In this document: piece by piece, positions 1-10,678 of the stretch
Layout of the letters: every line of letters starts with the position of its first letter
Numbering within the stretch: position 1 is the first letter of the stretch
DNA from: Erythrobacter aurantius
GTDB lineage: Bacteria > Pseudomonadota > Alphaproteobacteria > Sphingomonadales > Sphingomonadaceae
Length of the DNA: 64,000 nt
Reading direction: 5' to 3'
Assembly: GCF_023823125.1 (NCBI RefSeq)
Contig: NZ_CP090949.1
Coordinates: 2,256,001 to 2,320,000 of the forward strand
The notes under the pieces: generated by a model
The model's database searches: none
Seen by the model: the letters and a program-made list of their open reading frames with translations, nothing else
What the model was told of the DNA's origin: nothing
Translations under genes and position numbers: made by a program

Positions 1-1
1 A

Positions 2-2131
2 TCCCGGCTGACCGTGGTGAACCGGGAATTGAGCCTTGCGCGCGAATTTCTGGGCGCTCAGTCGCGCGAACTGGAATCGCTCGGGCGGATAGCGAGTGAG
101 CGTCTGTCCAGCCATGCGACGGAGCTACAGGCTCTCATCCAGAACAATGGAGCGCAAGTCGAAGCCATCGGCTCGGCCAGTACAACCGCTCTCGAAAACA
201 TGAAGCACCTGCGCGACGATCTGCCGGTGATTGCGACCTCTGCCCGCGATGTTTCCAATCAGGTGGGTAACGCTGGTCGCACAGCGCATGAACAGCTCGA
301 AAAGCTGGTGAGCGGCTTTGAGCGCCTCAACCAGTTCGGCAAGGCGAGCGAAAATCAGGTTTCAATGCTCGACAAACGGGTAGGCGAAATCCTCAGCGGG
401 TTTGAATCGCAGCTTGCCCGCGTCGGCGATGTGATTGCCACGCGCCTCGATCAAGTTGAGCAGAAGGCCGATCAATACCGTAGCGCTGTCGACGACGCCG
501 AATCCAAGGCTCTGGCCGCTTTGGGCGAACGGATGGCGATGCTCCAGACCGAGGCCAAGGCGATCGGCGGCAAGCTGCGCGAAGCCGAAGCGGGAGCGAT
601 GGAACAACTCCGCCTGTCGCGCGAACGCTTCGAAGCTGACGTGACCAGCACTGTCAAATCGCTCGATCGTCTTGACGCTCACGCCATCGCCACCTCGCAG
701 AAGCGGATCAAAGAACTGCACGAGGAAGCGGCGCGTTTTGACGAAAAGCTGGAAGTGCGCGACCGCAAATTCATCGAGGAAATCAACCGGCGGCAGGAAG
801 AATTCTCCACGCGTGAAGCCCAGGCAAGCGAAGTTTTGGCGCAAAGGCTTGCCGACCTCGATGATGCGTTGGCCGAACGGCGTGAAGCGCAAACGCGAGA
901 AACCGAAAAGCTGGTTGAACACGGCAAGACAATTTCCGCCCAGCTTGACCAGTTGTCTTCGTTGATTGCGGACATTTCCGCGCAAAGCGAAAAGGCTCAA
1001 GGCACTCTCGAAACAGGCCTTGGGGCACTTGGCGAACATCTGGCCCAAAAGCGCAAGGAACTGGCGGAGACGGAAAAGCAGATCAGCGACCTGACCGAAT
1101 CGGGCATTCGCTTGCTCGAGATCATCCAGTCGGGCGCCAAGTTCAGCCGAGAAGACTTGCCGAAATCGATCACGACTGCATCGGACGCACTCCTCTCAGT
1201 CGAACAGCGCGCTGCGCAGCTTTCAGGGGCAATGTTCACCGCGAACAAGCAGGCAGAAGGTCTTGGCGAATATCTGATCGAGACGCAGAACCGGATCGAA
1301 ACCGCCGACAATTCGATCGAGGCGCTGCATTCCAAGCTGGAAAGCCAAACCGAAGAGGCGTTGGCCAAACTACAAGGGTTGCGGGGCAGCTTCAGCCGGC
1401 TCGCCAAGCAAAGCGAGGCCTTTGCCGAAGACACGCAAGGCAACCTGCGGAGCGCGCTGGAGCAGTTGGAGACAGCAACTCAAAATGCCTTCGCGACTCT
1501 CGAAAGCGGTGCTCGCGAGCGGATCGGGGCAATCGCAACCGATCTCTCGAAGGAGGCGGTGAGCACGCTCGAAGACTCTTTGCGCAATGATACCTCGGAG
1601 GCGATTGACCGACTGGATACCGCGGCGGCGAAGGCATCGGACGCTGGCCGCGATGCAACCGCGCAGTTGCGAGACCAGCTTGCCAAGGTCAACGAACTGA
1701 CCGTCAATCTCGAACGACGCATTGCACGGGCGCGCGAACTGGCAGAAGAGCAGGTCAGCAATGATTTCGCCCGGCGGATGGCGCTGATTACCGACAGCCT
1801 GAATTCAAACGCCATCGACATCGCCAGCGCGCTTTCAACCGAGGTTACAGATACATCCTGGGATGCCTACCTCAAAGGTGATCGCGGCATTTTCACCCGG
1901 CGCGCGGTGCGACTCCTGGATAACACCGAAGCGCGAGAGATCGCCGATCTGTATCAGAGCGACGAAACCTTCAAAGCCAATGTCAGCCGCTACATCCACG
2001 ATTTCGAAGCCATGCTGCGCGCCATGCTGTCGACACGGGACGGCAATGCTCTGGGCGTGACCATACTCGGTTCGGACATGGGCAAACTTTACGTCGTGCT
2101 GGCCCAGGCGATCGAACGATTCCGGCAGTAA
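2..2131 (+). CDS. Long coiled-coil protein, 5'-truncated by window edge
   Basis: The reading frame is open to the left edge, so the true start probably lies outside; the first in-window start is a GTG at 14. What is visible is about 700 residues of almost uninterrupted charged, alanine/glutamate/leucine-rich heptad-like sequence, which predicts extended coiled coil. A more globular segment of about 90 residues closes the protein (near W616 counting from the GTG, with DTSWDAYLKGDRGIF and ending AQAIERFRQ). No catalytic motif or membrane segment is seen in the visible part. Its stop is 6 bases from the stop of the convergent DUF1467 gene. I do not recognise a named family; a structural or scaffold role is only a guess from the coiled coil. 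Confidence 0.8.
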   Translation, partial: SRLTVVNRELSLAREFLGAQSRELESLGRIASERLSSHATELQALIQNNGAQVEAIGSASTTALENMKHLRDDLPVIATSARDVSNQVGNAGRTAHEQLEKLVSGFERLNQFGKASENQVSMLDKRVGEILSGFESQLARVGDVIATRLDQVEQKADQYRSAVDDAESKALAALGERMAMLQTEAKAIGGKLREAEAGAMEQLRLSRERFEADVTSTVKSLDRLDAHAIATSQKRIKELHEEAARFDEKLEVRDRKFIEEINRRQEEFSTREAQASEVLAQRLADLDDALAERREAQTRETEKLVEHGKTISAQLDQLSSLIADISAQSEKAQGTLETGLGALGEHLAQKRKELAETEKQISDLTESGIRLLEIIQSGAKFSREDLPKSITTASDALLSVEQRAAQLSGAMFTANKQAEGLGEYLIETQNRIETADNSIEALHSKLESQTEEALAKLQGLRGSFSRLAKQSEAFAEDTQGNLRSALEQLETATQNAFATLESGARERIGAIATDLSKEAVSTLEDSLRNDTSEAIDRLDTAAAKASDAGRDATAQLRDQLAKVNELTVNLERRIARARELAEEQVSNDFARRMALITDSLNSNAIDIASALSTEVTDTSWDAYLKGDRGIFTRRAVRLLDNTEAREIADLYQSDETFKANVSRYIHDFEAMLRAMLSTRDGNALGVTILGSDMGKLYVVLAQAIERFRQ

Positions 2132-2137
2132 GCGGGA

Positions 2138-2425
2138 TCAACGCGGCGCCAGCGGGGACGGCGGTTTTGGGAAGACATTGATGTCCTCCGCAGTGACCCA
2201 CCCGAATTCGAAATTCGCCACGAAAAGCGCGGTCAGCAGGCTGGCGACGATGGTCGCGCGGATCACGATCTTGCCCGGACGGAAATTGACCGGTGCGCTG
2301 TCCGCCTGACCGGGCACCTTCGCCACCCCGGCTTCATCGGCCGTGCGCACGCCAAATGGCAGCATGATGAATGCCGACATGACCCAGAACAGGAAATAGA
2401 TCGCCAGAATCGAGGTGACTTTCAT
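2138..2425 (-). CDS. DUF1467 family small membrane protein
   Basis: A 95-residue protein with two hydrophobic segments, one at the N-terminus (SILAIYFLFWVMSAFIMLPF) and one in the middle (IRATIVASLLTALFVANFEF), separated by a short polar loop with the pattern GVRTADEAG. This matches the DUF1467 family of alphaproteobacterial inner-membrane proteins, whose function is unknown. I chose the ATG at 2425, which overlaps the rnj stop codon by one base (TGATG); an in-frame TTG one codon earlier is possible. The overlap suggests translational coupling to rnj and makes this the last gene of the long minus-strand run that begins with nuoA. Confidence 0.82.
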   Translation of the reverse strand: MKVTSILAIYFLFWVMSAFIMLPFGVRTADEAGVAKVPGQADSAPVNFRPGKIVIRATIVASLLTALFVANFEFGWVTAEDINVFPKPPSPLAPR

Positions 2426-4092
2426 CAATCGTCGCTCCGGTTGGTCAAGCCGGGCATTATGACCCTGACTTGCGGGTTTTTGCCTGACCAGCGCCGCGCA
2501 GCCCTTCGTGCTGCGAGTCGAGCGGCCTCATGGACAGATGCCGGGTCCTTCGCATCGCGGCCCCGCAGCTTTCCAATGGCCTTCAATATGTCATCGCGCG
2601 TTTCCGCGACGAAGTCTGCCATGTCCTCATCCAATGGCAGGCCGATGGCCTCGATCACCGGAGCCTCTGCGCGGGCGAGCACGACAAGGACGATGCCCTC
2701 CTGAGCGATCCGACGGCGCATGGTGACAGCTTCCCCGTCCGCAGGCGCAATGATGTCGCCGTCGAGAACGAGGCGTCCGCTGAGGACCTCGGCAATCTTG
2801 CCCGGCTCACCCGGTGCAAGCCTGACAATATCGCCATTTGCCTGCACGACATTGGCGGGAATGCCGCAGGATTTACCAAGCCGTGCCTGCTCCGCCATAT
2901 GACGCATCTCGCCATGGACAGGCACCAGAATGTCCGGCCGCAGCCAGCTGTATAGCGCTTCAAGCTCTGGCCGACCGGGATGGCCGGAGACATGAATCAG
3001 GCTCTGGCGATCAGTCACCATTTCGATCCCGCGACGGGCGAGCTGGTTCTGCATCTTGCCAATCGCTATCTCGTTTCCAGGGATCTGGCGCGAGGAAAAC
3101 AGCACGACGTCCCCACTGACGAGTTCAAGCGGATGGTTCTCTTCCGCTATCCGCGCCAGCGCCGCACGAGGTTCACCCTGCCCGCCTGTCGCAAGGATCA
3201 GGACTTCACCGCGAGGCAGCCGCATCGCAGTGTCGAAATCGACGGGTGTAGGGAAGTCTTCGAGATAGCCATTGTCCTGCGCGACCTCGATAATGCGATC
3301 GAGCGAGCGTCCGGCAACGCAAATCTGCCGCCCGGTTTCCCGTGCAACCTCGCCAAGGGTCTGGAGCCGTGCGACATTGCTGGCGAAAGTCGTCACCAAC
3401 ACCCGTTTGCCGGCATGCCGGCTGATCTCCTCCATCAATCCCTTGTGAACCGCACCTTCGGAACCCGACGGATTGGGATTGAAGACATTGGTGCTGTCAC
3501 ACACCAGCGCCAGCACGCCATCATCACCAATGGCGCGCAGTTCCTCTTCCGTGGTGGGCTCGCCGATGATCGGGTCTTCGTCCAGCTTCCAGTCGCCGGT
3601 GTGGAATACCCGCCCATACGGCGTGTCGATAAGCAGCGCGTTGCCTTCGGCGATAGAGTGCGCCAGCGGCAGATAGGTCACGCTGAACGGGCCGATGTCG
3701 ATCTGGCCGTGATCATCCTCGATAATGTTCAGTTCCACCTGCCCGAGCAGGCCGGCCTCTTCCAGCTTGCGCGCGACCAGATCGGCCGTGAACGGCGTTG
3801 CATAGAGCGGGACCCCAAGCTCCCCGGCAAAATAGGGGACGGCACCGATGTGATCTTCATGCGCGTGCGTTAGCACGATCCCGAGCAAATCCCGCGTGCG
3901 CTCTTCAATGAATTCGAGATCGGCAAACACCAGATCGACGCCGGGATATTCCCCGCCTGAAAATGTCATGCCGAGGTCAACCATCAGCCATTTCCCGTCG
4001 CAACCGTACAGGTTGACGTTCATGCCGATTTCGCCGGACCCGCCCAAGGCAAGGAACAGCAACTCGTCTTCAGGAGTGTAATTCTTTTTCAC
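2425..4092 (-). CDS. rnj: Ribonuclease J
   Basis: Metallo-beta-lactamase/beta-CASP ribonuclease of about 555 residues, the usual length. The zinc-binding signature HAHEDH lies near residues 76-81, and further metal-ligand and beta-CASP segments follow (VFHTGDWKLDE, ATGGQGEPRAALARIA, VHVSGHPG-like LIHVSGHPGRPE and PVHGEMRHM). RNase J combines endonuclease and 5'-3' exonuclease activity on RNA. The frame is open further upstream to 4146, but that would run into coaX; the GTG at 4092, with AGAG a few bases before it, gives the family's typical N-terminus. It lies 31 bases after coaX. The window also encodes RNase E (38681-41365), so this organism carries both enzymes, as some other alphaproteobacteria do. 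Confidence 0.93.
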   Translation of the reverse strand: MKKNYTPEDELLFLALGGSGEIGMNVNLYGCDGKWLMVDLGMTFSGGEYPGVDLVFADLEFIEERTRDLLGIVLTHAHEDHIGAVPYFAGELGVPLYATPFTADLVARKLEEAGLLGQVELNIIEDDHGQIDIGPFSVTYLPLAHSIAEGNALLIDTPYGRVFHTGDWKLDEDPIIGEPTTEEELRAIGDDGVLALVCDSTNVFNPNPSGSEGAVHKGLMEEISRHAGKRVLVTTFASNVARLQTLGEVARETGRQICVAGRSLDRIIEVAQDNGYLEDFPTPVDFDTAMRLPRGEVLILATGGQGEPRAALARIAEENHPLELVSGDVVLFSSRQIPGNEIAIGKMQNQLARRGIEMVTDRQSLIHVSGHPGRPELEALYSWLRPDILVPVHGEMRHMAEQARLGKSCGIPANVVQANGDIVRLAPGEPGKIAEVLSGRLVLDGDIIAPADGEAVTMRRRIAQEGIVLVVLARAEAPVIEAIGLPLDEDMADFVAETRDDILKAIGKLRGRDAKDPASVHEAARLAARRAARRWSGKNPQVRVIMPGLTNRSDD

Positions 4093-4123
4093 GCAATCTC
4101 TTGTGGTCTGGAAACGGGCCCGT

Positions 4124-4915
4124 TCAGCCTGCCGCCTGCTGGGCAAGGATCGCCAGCCCTTCGATGGTCAGATCGGCGTCAACGACATCGAAGATATCGG
4201 TGGCATCGTCGAAAAGGATGGCGAGACCACCCGTTGCGACAACTTTCGCCGGACGACCTATTTCAGCCTTCATCCGCGCGACGATCCCTTCCATCATCGC
4301 GACATAGCCCCAGAATACGCCGATCAGCATCTGGTCTTCGGTGTTGCGCCCGATAACGCTGGTGCTTTCCGGCGCACGGATCGCGATGCGCGGAAGCTTG
4401 GCCGTCTTGCCCACCAATGCATCAAGCGAAAGGTTGATCCCCGGAGCAATCGAACCGCCCTTGTAAGTGCCGTTAAAGTCGATTGCTTCGAACTTGGTGG
4501 CGGTGCCAAAATCGATCACGATCAGATCGCCGCCATATTTGTGATGCGCGGCGAGAATATTGAGAGCCCTGTCAGCCCCAAGCGAACTCGGCTGATCAAC
4601 GTCGATTGTAAAGCGCCATGCTGCTTCACCGTGACCCGCCCTAAGCGGAGTGATGCCGAAATACTTCTGGCTGAGAACCGTCAGATTGTGATCGGCACGG
4701 GGGACAACAGATGCGAAGATGATCTGCGTGATTTCCTCGCGCGCGACGCCTTCGATATTGAGAAGTTGCAGCAGCCAGACGGCGTATTCATCGCCGGTGC
4801 GGCGCGGATCGGTGGCGATGCGCCAGCGCGCACGCGTCGTGTATCCGCCCTCCCCATCCGGTTCGAACAGGGCAAAGACGACATTGGTGTTTCCGACATC
4901 TGCGGCCAGCAGCAT
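4124..4915 (-). CDS. coaX: Type III pantothenate kinase
   Basis: Catalyses phosphorylation of pantothenate, the first step of coenzyme A synthesis. The 263-residue protein shows the ASKHA-fold phosphate motif DVGNTN at residues 6-11, the conserved [12 protein letters not shown] and [15 protein letters not shown] segments, and a second phosphate loop (VVATGGLAI). I chose the ATG at 4915 because GAGGAG sits just upstream; an earlier TTG at 4930 would bury that ribosome-binding site. Only 11 bases separate it from birA. The birA-coaX pairing is common, since both products act in vitamin/cofactor metabolism. Confidence 0.94.
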   Translation of the reverse strand: MLLAADVGNTNVVFALFEPDGEGGYTTRARWRIATDPRRTGDEYAVWLLQLLNIEGVAREEITQIIFASVVPRADHNLTVLSQKYFGITPLRAGHGEAAWRFTIDVDQPSSLGADRALNILAAHHKYGGDLIVIDFGTATKFEAIDFNGTYKGGSIAPGINLSLDALVGKTAKLPRIAIRAPESTSVIGRNTEDQMLIGVFWGYVAMMEGIVARMKAEIGRPAKVVATGGLAILFDDATDIFDVVDADLTIEGLAILAQQAAG

Positions 4916-4926
4916 GTGTTCGCTCC

Positions 4927-5637
4927 TCAAGAGATATCGCCCGCCCGAATGACACGTTCCGAGCCATCCGCCAAGCGCAAGCGCAGCGCGCCATCGGTTT
5001 CTTCAAGCCCGGCAAAGGTGCCCTCGAGCACGGTTCCATCGGTATCGTGGACCTTAACCGGAGATCCCGGCGCATGGATCGAGCTTGCCAGGAAATCAGC
5101 AAGGATCGAACCAAGTCCTCGCTCGCGCCAATCGCGCACCCGGTTTTCGAAATTTCGTGCCAGTATGTCGGCAAACCATTCAAGCTCCGGCGCTGGGCCA
5201 TGCTCGGAAATCGCCGAAGTCTTGCGATCAGAAAGCTCCGGAGCGCGTTTGAGATTAACGCCAATCCCTACCACCACGTGATGCCCCACCATTTCGAGGA
5301 GGATGCCCGAAAGCTTTCCTCCGTCGAGCATGACGTCGTTCGGCCATTTCAGCTTCAGCTGACTGGGCACGGGCAAAGCCTCCGCAGCAGCATCTGCCAC
5401 CGCCAGCGCCGCCACGAAGCTCAGGCTGGCTGGCGGCGGATCACCCGCGCGAATGGCGACGGCCGTCGAACCCATGAAATTGCCTGCCCCGTCAAACCAT
5501 GTCCGGCCTTGGCGTCCGCGCCCGGCAGTCTGTCGACGCGCAACGAGCCAGTACCCTTCGGCAATGCTTTCTGCTGCGCGCAACCGCGCGGCGATATCTG
5601 CGTTGGTCGAACCGGTTTCGGCGAAGATCTCTATCAA
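4927..5637 (-). CDS. birA: Biotin--[acetyl-CoA-carboxylase] ligase
   Basis: A 236-residue biotin protein ligase that attaches biotin to the carboxyl carrier protein of acetyl-CoA carboxylase. The biotinyl-AMP binding motif GRGRQGRTW is at residues 39-47 and KWPNDVML follows in the central domain; a small C-terminal SH3-like domain ends the protein. There is no N-terminal helix-turn-helix, so it is the monofunctional (group I) form and should not repress biotin genes. The start is a TTG at 5637 that overlaps the nuoN stop codon (TTGA); no ATG is available before the first conserved residues. It appears to be read through from the nuo genes. Confidence 0.92.
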   Translation of the reverse strand: MIEIFAETGSTNADIAARLRAAESIAEGYWLVARRQTAGRGRQGRTWFDGAGNFMGSTAVAIRAGDPPPASLSFVAALAVADAAAEALPVPSQLKLKWPNDVMLDGGKLSGILLEMVGHHVVVGIGVNLKRAPELSDRKTSAISEHGPAPELEWFADILARNFENRVRDWRERGLGSILADFLASSIHAPGSPVKVHDTDGTVLEGTFAGLEETDGALRLRLADGSERVIRAGDIS

Positions 5638-7109
5638 GGCAGCAGGAACAGAGATGACGCCGCCTTGTCAGCGAGATCCGTCAGCGAGCGCGTCATCAGA
5701 TAGCCAAGCGGCGAAATGATGGCTGCGGTCAATGCCAGCAGCACCCAGTGTGCCGCACCGCTCTTGCCCGTCACCACACCGGCAGGCTCGTCAAAGAACA
5801 TCACCTTGACGAACTTGATGTAGTAGAACGCGCCAATCACGCTGGCTGCGATGGCGATGGCGGCAAACGCCACCAGCCCCGCTTCGACGGTTGCCTGGAA
5901 CACCACGAACTTGCTGTAGAAGCCGAGCAGCGGCGGGATGCCAGCAAGGCTGAACATCAACAAAAGCAACGCCCATGCAATCGCAGGACGGGTCACGGCA
6001 AGGCCGCGAATGTCGGCGAAGGTTTCGTAGAGATTGCCGTCTTCGCTGCGCAGCATCAGCAGAGCAACAAAGCTGCCGAGGCTCATGGCGACATAGATGA
6101 ACAGGTAAACCAGCATCGCGCTCGCACCCGCAGCCGTACCGACGGCCAGACCCAGCAGGATGAAGCCGACGTTGTTGATCGACGAGTAGGCCAGCAGCCG
6201 CTTGAGGTTTTCCTGCCCGATCGCGCCCAGCGCGCCGAACACGATCGAAGCAAGCGCGGTGAACATGACGATCTGCTGCCATGCGTCGACCTGACCCCCA
6301 AAGACCTCGAAAACGACGCGCGCCGTCAAGGCGACGGCAGCCACCTTGGGCGCGGTCGAGAAGAACGCAGTCACCGGGGTTGGCGCGCCTTCGTAAACGT
6401 CCGGCGTCCACATGTGGAACGGCACAGCGGCGATCTTGAAAGCCAGACCCGAGAGTACGAAGATCAGGCCGAACAACTGCCCGGTGCTGAGTTCACCCGA
6501 AAGCGCGCTACGCACGCTGGCAAAGTCGGTCGCGCCGGTAAAGCCGTAGAGCAGGCTCATGCCGTAGAGCAGAATGCCCGAGGCGAGCGCGCCCAGCACG
6601 AAGTACTTGAGCCCCGCTTCGGCAGACCGCTGATCCTTGCGCAGGATCGCGGCGAGTACGTAAGCCGACAGCGAGTTCAGTTCTAGCCCGAGATAAAGTG
6701 TCATGAAATCGGCAGCCGAAACCATGATGCTCATGCCCAGTGTCGCAAAAAGGATCAGCACCGGATATTCGGCGCGCATACCCTTTTCGCTGCCTGCAGC
6801 CTCGCTGTTGAAGAATGCCGGGGCGACAATCAGACAGGCAATCGCGCTGAGATAGATCAACGCCTTCGCGAAGAGCGCAAAGCCGTCCATCTTCATCAGC
6901 CCGCCAAAGGCATCGACCACCGGGCCGGTTCCGAAATGGACGCCGGGCATAATCACGAAACCTGCGCCGAACAGCGCAGCGACGGCAAGAATGGCAACCG
7001 GACGAGCCAGTTTGTCTCCACCCCAAGCGCAAACCAGCAGCAGGGCAAGGCCTGCGACGGTCAGAATAAGCTCAGGCATGATGAGCGCGAGGGAAGCCGT
7101 GAAATCCAT
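5634..7109 (-). CDS. nuoN: NADH-quinone oxidoreductase subunit N
   Basis: Antiporter-like membrane subunit of complex I, 491 residues with about 14 hydrophobic segments. Signature segments include LYLGLELNSLSAYVLAA in the first half, with the functionally important glutamate, and the central FHMWTPDVYEGAPTPVTAF loop. It contributes a proton channel to the membrane arm. The start ATG at 7109 overlaps the nuoM stop by one base and the stop overlaps the birA TTG start, so it is embedded in a tightly coupled run. Confidence 0.95.
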   Translation of the reverse strand: MDFTASLALIMPELILTVAGLALLLVCAWGGDKLARPVAILAVAALFGAGFVIMPGVHFGTGPVVDAFGGLMKMDGFALFAKALIYLSAIACLIVAPAFFNSEAAGSEKGMRAEYPVLILFATLGMSIMVSAADFMTLYLGLELNSLSAYVLAAILRKDQRSAEAGLKYFVLGALASGILLYGMSLLYGFTGATDFASVRSALSGELSTGQLFGLIFVLSGLAFKIAAVPFHMWTPDVYEGAPTPVTAFFSTAPKVAAVALTARVVFEVFGGQVDAWQQIVMFTALASIVFGALGAIGQENLKRLLAYSSINNVGFILLGLAVGTAAGASAMLVYLFIYVAMSLGSFVALLMLRSEDGNLYETFADIRGLAVTRPAIAWALLLLMFSLAGIPPLLGFYSKFVVFQATVEAGLVAFAAIAIAASVIGAFYYIKFVKVMFFDEPAGVVTGKSGAAHWVLLALTAAIISPLGYLMTRSLTDLADKAASSLFLLP

Positions 7110-8647
7110 CAGTGCTCTCCCTCCGCCTGATGCTCCATCGCATTGGCGATTTCTTCGCGCGGGGCACCCGCTGCCAACTCGGCATCACCCGCAGGCGCAG
7201 CGGCGGCCAGCTGAGCGTCGAGCACCGCGATATCGGCGCGCATCGGTGCAAGGAAGCTTTCGGGGTAAACACCCATCCACAGCACCACGGCCGCAATCGG
7301 GGCCATCATCGCCCATTCACGCGGGGTGATATCCGCCATCGCAGCGGCATCGGCGTTCTTCTGGTCGCCAAAGGCAACGCGGCGATAGAGGTAAAGCATG
7401 TAGGCAGCGCCAAGAATGATCCCGGTGGTGCAAATCAGCGCCACGAGGCTGGATGACTGGTAGATGCCGGCAAGCGAGAGGAACTCGCCGACGAAGCCGC
7501 TGGTTCCCGGAAGGCCGATGGAGGCCATCGTGAACAGCAGGAAGAAGATCGCGTAATAGGGCATGTTTATCGACAGGCCGCCGTAACGCTCGATCTCGCG
7601 GGTATGCAGGCGATCGTAGATCACGCCGACGCAGAGGAACAAAGCGCCCGAAACGAGGCCGTGGCTCAGCATGACAATCATCGCGCCTTCGAGGCCCTGC
7701 ACATTGAAAGCGAACAGCCCGACCGTCACAATCGCCATGTGCGCGACCGAGGAATAGGCAATCAGCTTCTTCATGTCGGCCTGCACCAGCGCGACGAGCG
7801 AGGTGTAGACCACGGCGACCATCGACAGGATGAAGACGAACCATGCGAAATCGGCGCTTGCTTCGGGGAACATCGGCAGGCTGAAACGGATGAAGCCATA
7901 GCCGCCCAGCTTCAGCAGGACGCCGGCCAGAATGACCGAGCCTGCCGTCGGTGCCTGCACGTGCGCATCGGGCAGCCAAGTGTGGAACGGCCACATCGGC
8001 ACCTTGACTGCGAAGCTCGCAAAGAAGGCAAGCCATAGCCAGGTCTGGGCTCCGACGGGGAAATCGTACTGCATCAGCGTCGGAATGTCCGACGTGCCGG
8101 CGGTTGCCACCATCCAGAACATCGCGATCAGCATCAGCACCGAACCGATTAGCGTGTACAGGAAGAACTTGTAGCTCGCGTAGATGCGGTTGTCCCCGCC
8201 CCAAACGCCGATGATGAGGTACATCGGGATCAGGCCGGCTTCGAAGAAGATGTAGAACAGGAAGATGTCCTGCGCCGCAAAGGTACCGATCATCAGCACT
8301 TCCATGAACAGGAAGGCCGCCATGTATTCGCCCACGCGCTTCTGGATAGCGTCCCAGCTGGCGAGAATGCAGATCGGCATCAGGAACACGCTGAGCATGA
8401 TCAGCATCAGGGCGATACCGTCGATGCCCAAGGCATAATTGAAGCCCGCGAACAGATCATAGCGCTCGGTAAACTGCCACTGCGCGCCGCCGATTTCGTA
8501 ATTGCTCCACAGCAGTACGCCGAGAGCAAAGGTCGCAAGCGTGCTTGCCAGCGCAATGCCGCGGGCAGCCCCTGCCCCGGTGAACAGGCACAGCACCGCC
8601 CCTGTGAGCGGAACCAGCATCATGGTTGTGAGGATGGGAAAGTCCAT
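7109..8647 (-). CDS. nuoM: NADH-quinone oxidoreductase subunit M
   Basis: Antiporter-like membrane subunit of complex I, 512 residues. It carries the conserved channel segment FFEAGLIPMYLIIGVWGG with the key glutamate, the FHTWLPDAHVQAPTAGSV helix-loop and the MKKLIAYSSVAHMA segment typical of this family. The C-terminal tail is hydrophilic and alanine/glutamate rich. It follows nuoL by 15 bases and overlaps nuoN by one base. Confidence 0.95.
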   Translation of the reverse strand: MDFPILTTMMLVPLTGAVLCLFTGAGAARGIALASTLATFALGVLLWSNYEIGGAQWQFTERYDLFAGFNYALGIDGIALMLIMLSVFLMPICILASWDAIQKRVGEYMAAFLFMEVLMIGTFAAQDIFLFYIFFEAGLIPMYLIIGVWGGDNRIYASYKFFLYTLIGSVLMLIAMFWMVATAGTSDIPTLMQYDFPVGAQTWLWLAFFASFAVKVPMWPFHTWLPDAHVQAPTAGSVILAGVLLKLGGYGFIRFSLPMFPEASADFAWFVFILSMVAVVYTSLVALVQADMKKLIAYSSVAHMAIVTVGLFAFNVQGLEGAMIVMLSHGLVSGALFLCVGVIYDRLHTREIERYGGLSINMPYYAIFFLLFTMASIGLPGTSGFVGEFLSLAGIYQSSSLVALICTTGIILGAAYMLYLYRRVAFGDQKNADAAAMADITPREWAMMAPIAAVVLWMGVYPESFLAPMRADIAVLDAQLAAAAPAGDAELAAGAPREEIANAMEHQAEGEH

Positions 8648-8662
8648 TGCTCTGCCAGCCCC

Positions 8663-10672
8663 CTAGAGCAGCACGTAAGTGACAGCGGCAATCAGGCCGA
8701 GAAGCATGATCAGCGCATAGGTGTATAGATAGCCCGACTGGATGGTCTTGGCCGCGACGGAACCGCGCACGACTGCCCAGGCAACCCCGTTCGGGCCGAA
8801 GCGGTCAATCGTGCCGATGTCGCCCAGTTTCCAGAACTGGCGTCCGAACCAGAAGGCAGGCTTGACGAAAATACGATCGTAGAGCTCGTCGAAATACCAT
8901 TTGCGGTACACAAAGTTGTGAAGCGCACCGAAGCTGGAAACGAACCTGGCCGGGACTTCGGGCTTGAGAATGTAGGCGTAGATCGCCCCTGCAAGCCCCA
9001 CCAGCATCACGAATGTCGCGGTCAGCTTCACCCAGTACGGCACGACGTGCAGCGCATGGACGAGGTTTTCGTTGAAGTAGAGCGAATTGCCCCAGAAGGC
9101 TTGTGCGTCGCTACCCATCAGGAAGCTGTCCACGAACGGGCCCTTGAACACGAAACCGGCGAAAACAGCGCCCAGCGTCAGCACACCCAGCGGGATCAGC
9201 ATCGAAACCGGGCTTTCGTGCGGGTGATAGCCGCCGGTGGTGTCCTCGCCCGCTTCCTCAGGCGTCTTGTGGACGCTGTGTTGAATATGTTCGCTCTCGA
9301 TCCAGCGCGGCTTGCCCCAGAAGGTAAGGAACATCAGGCGCCAGCTGTAAAAGCTCGTGAGCAAAGCGGCGATAGCGCCAGCCCAGAAAGCGAAATGCGC
9401 CGTACCGGTGCCCCGCGCCCAGGCCGCTTCGAGGATCGCGTCCTTCGAGTAGAAGCCGGCAAAGCCGAAGACATAAAGAACGCCGACGCCGGTGATAGCC
9501 AGCGTACCCGCCATCATCGCCCAGAATGTGATCGGGATTTCCTTACGCAGGCCGCCGTAATACCGCATGTCCTGTTCGTGGTGCATGGCGTGAATGACGG
9601 AACCCGCGCCAAGGAACAGCAGCGCCTTGAAGAAGGCGTGCGTGAACAGGTGGAACATGGCAACGCCATAGGCACCCACACCGGCTGCAAAGAACATGTA
9701 GCCGAGCTGCGAGCAGGTCGAATAGGCGATCACACGCTTGATGTCCCACTGCGTCGTGCCGATGGTCGCGGCGAAGAAGCAGGTCGATGCCCCGACGATA
9801 GTGACAATCATCAGCGCGGTCGGCGCGGTTTCGAACATGGGCGAAAGACGGCAGACCATGAACACGCCCGCCGTCACCATCGTTGCCGCGTGGATCAGCG
9901 CGGACACCGGCGTCGGGCCTTCCATCGCGTCAGGCAGCCAGGTGTGCAGGCCCAGCTGCGCCGATTTGCCCATCGCGCCGATGAACAGCAGAATGCACAG
10001 GATATCCATGGTGTAGAGGCGCATGCCGAGGAATGTGATCGTCGATCCGCTCATCCCCGGCGCAGCGGCAAGGATTTCCGGGATCGAAGTCGTCTGGAAC
10101 ACCAGATAGGTGCCGAAGATACCGAGCATGAAGCCGAGGTCGCCCACGCGGTTGACCACGAAAGCCTTGATCGCTGCGGCACCCGCGCTCGGCTTTTTGA
10201 ACCAGAAACCGATCAGCAGGTAAGACGCGAGGCCCACGCCTTCCCAGCCAAAGAACATCTGGACGAGGTTTTCCGCCGTCACCAGCATCAGCATCGCGAA
10301 GGTGAAAAGCGACAGGTAAGCGAAGAAGCGCGGCTGATCCGGGTCTTCTTCCATGTACCCCCAGGAATACAGGTGCACGAGCGCCGAAACCGTGTTGATC
10401 ACCACCAGCATCACGGCGGTAAGCGCATCAACGCGCAATTCCCAATCGAACGTCAGCGAGCCTGACTGCACCCATTGCAGCACCTGCACAACACGCTCGC
10501 TCTCGGTCCCCGTGAGGAAACCCCAGAAGATCGGCCAGCCAAGTGCGGCAGACAGGAACAGCGCTCCGGTCGTGATCGACTTGGTAACGGTGTTGCCAAG
10601 CGCACGGTTGCCCAGCCCGGCGATGATCGACGCCACCAAGGGCGCGAAAACGATGATGAGTATCGGGTCCAC
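8663..10672 (-). CDS. nuoL: NADH-quinone oxidoreductase subunit L
   Basis: The largest antiporter-like subunit of complex I, 669 residues, which lies at the distal end of the membrane arm in known structures and carries the long lateral helix. Signature segments seen are [23 protein letters not shown], split here by its conserved glutamate, [19 protein letters not shown] and [15 protein letters not shown]. The C-terminal part, after a soluble stretch with [13 protein letters not shown], holds the hydrophobic [15 protein letters not shown] tail. It lies 6 bases downstream of nuoK. Confidence 0.95.
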   Translation of the reverse strand: MDPILIIVFAPLVASIIAGLGNRALGNTVTKSITTGALFLSAALGWPIFWGFLTGTESERVVQVLQWVQSGSLTFDWELRVDALTAVMLVVINTVSALVHLYSWGYMEEDPDQPRFFAYLSLFTFAMLMLVTAENLVQMFFGWEGVGLASYLLIGFWFKKPSAGAAAIKAFVVNRVGDLGFMLGIFGTYLVFQTTSIPEILAAAPGMSGSTITFLGMRLYTMDILCILLFIGAMGKSAQLGLHTWLPDAMEGPTPVSALIHAATMVTAGVFMVCRLSPMFETAPTALMIVTIVGASTCFFAATIGTTQWDIKRVIAYSTCSQLGYMFFAAGVGAYGVAMFHLFTHAFFKALLFLGAGSVIHAMHHEQDMRYYGGLRKEIPITFWAMMAGTLAITGVGVLYVFGFAGFYSKDAILEAAWARGTGTAHFAFWAGAIAALLTSFYSWRLMFLTFWGKPRWIESEHIQHSVHKTPEEAGEDTTGGYHPHESPVSMLIPLGVLTLGAVFAGFVFKGPFVDSFLMGSDAQAFWGNSLYFNENLVHALHVVPYWVKLTATFVMLVGLAGAIYAYILKPEVPARFVSSFGALHNFVYRKWYFDELYDRIFVKPAFWFGRQFWKLGDIGTIDRFGPNGVAWAVVRGSVAAKTIQSGYLYTYALIMLLGLIAAVTYVLL

Positions 10673-10678
10673 GGATGC

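Noticed and set aside
8918..10465. 515-residue open frame opposite nuoL
   Set aside because: A by-product of high GC in the antisense frame; histidine/arginine-rich composition with no domain.
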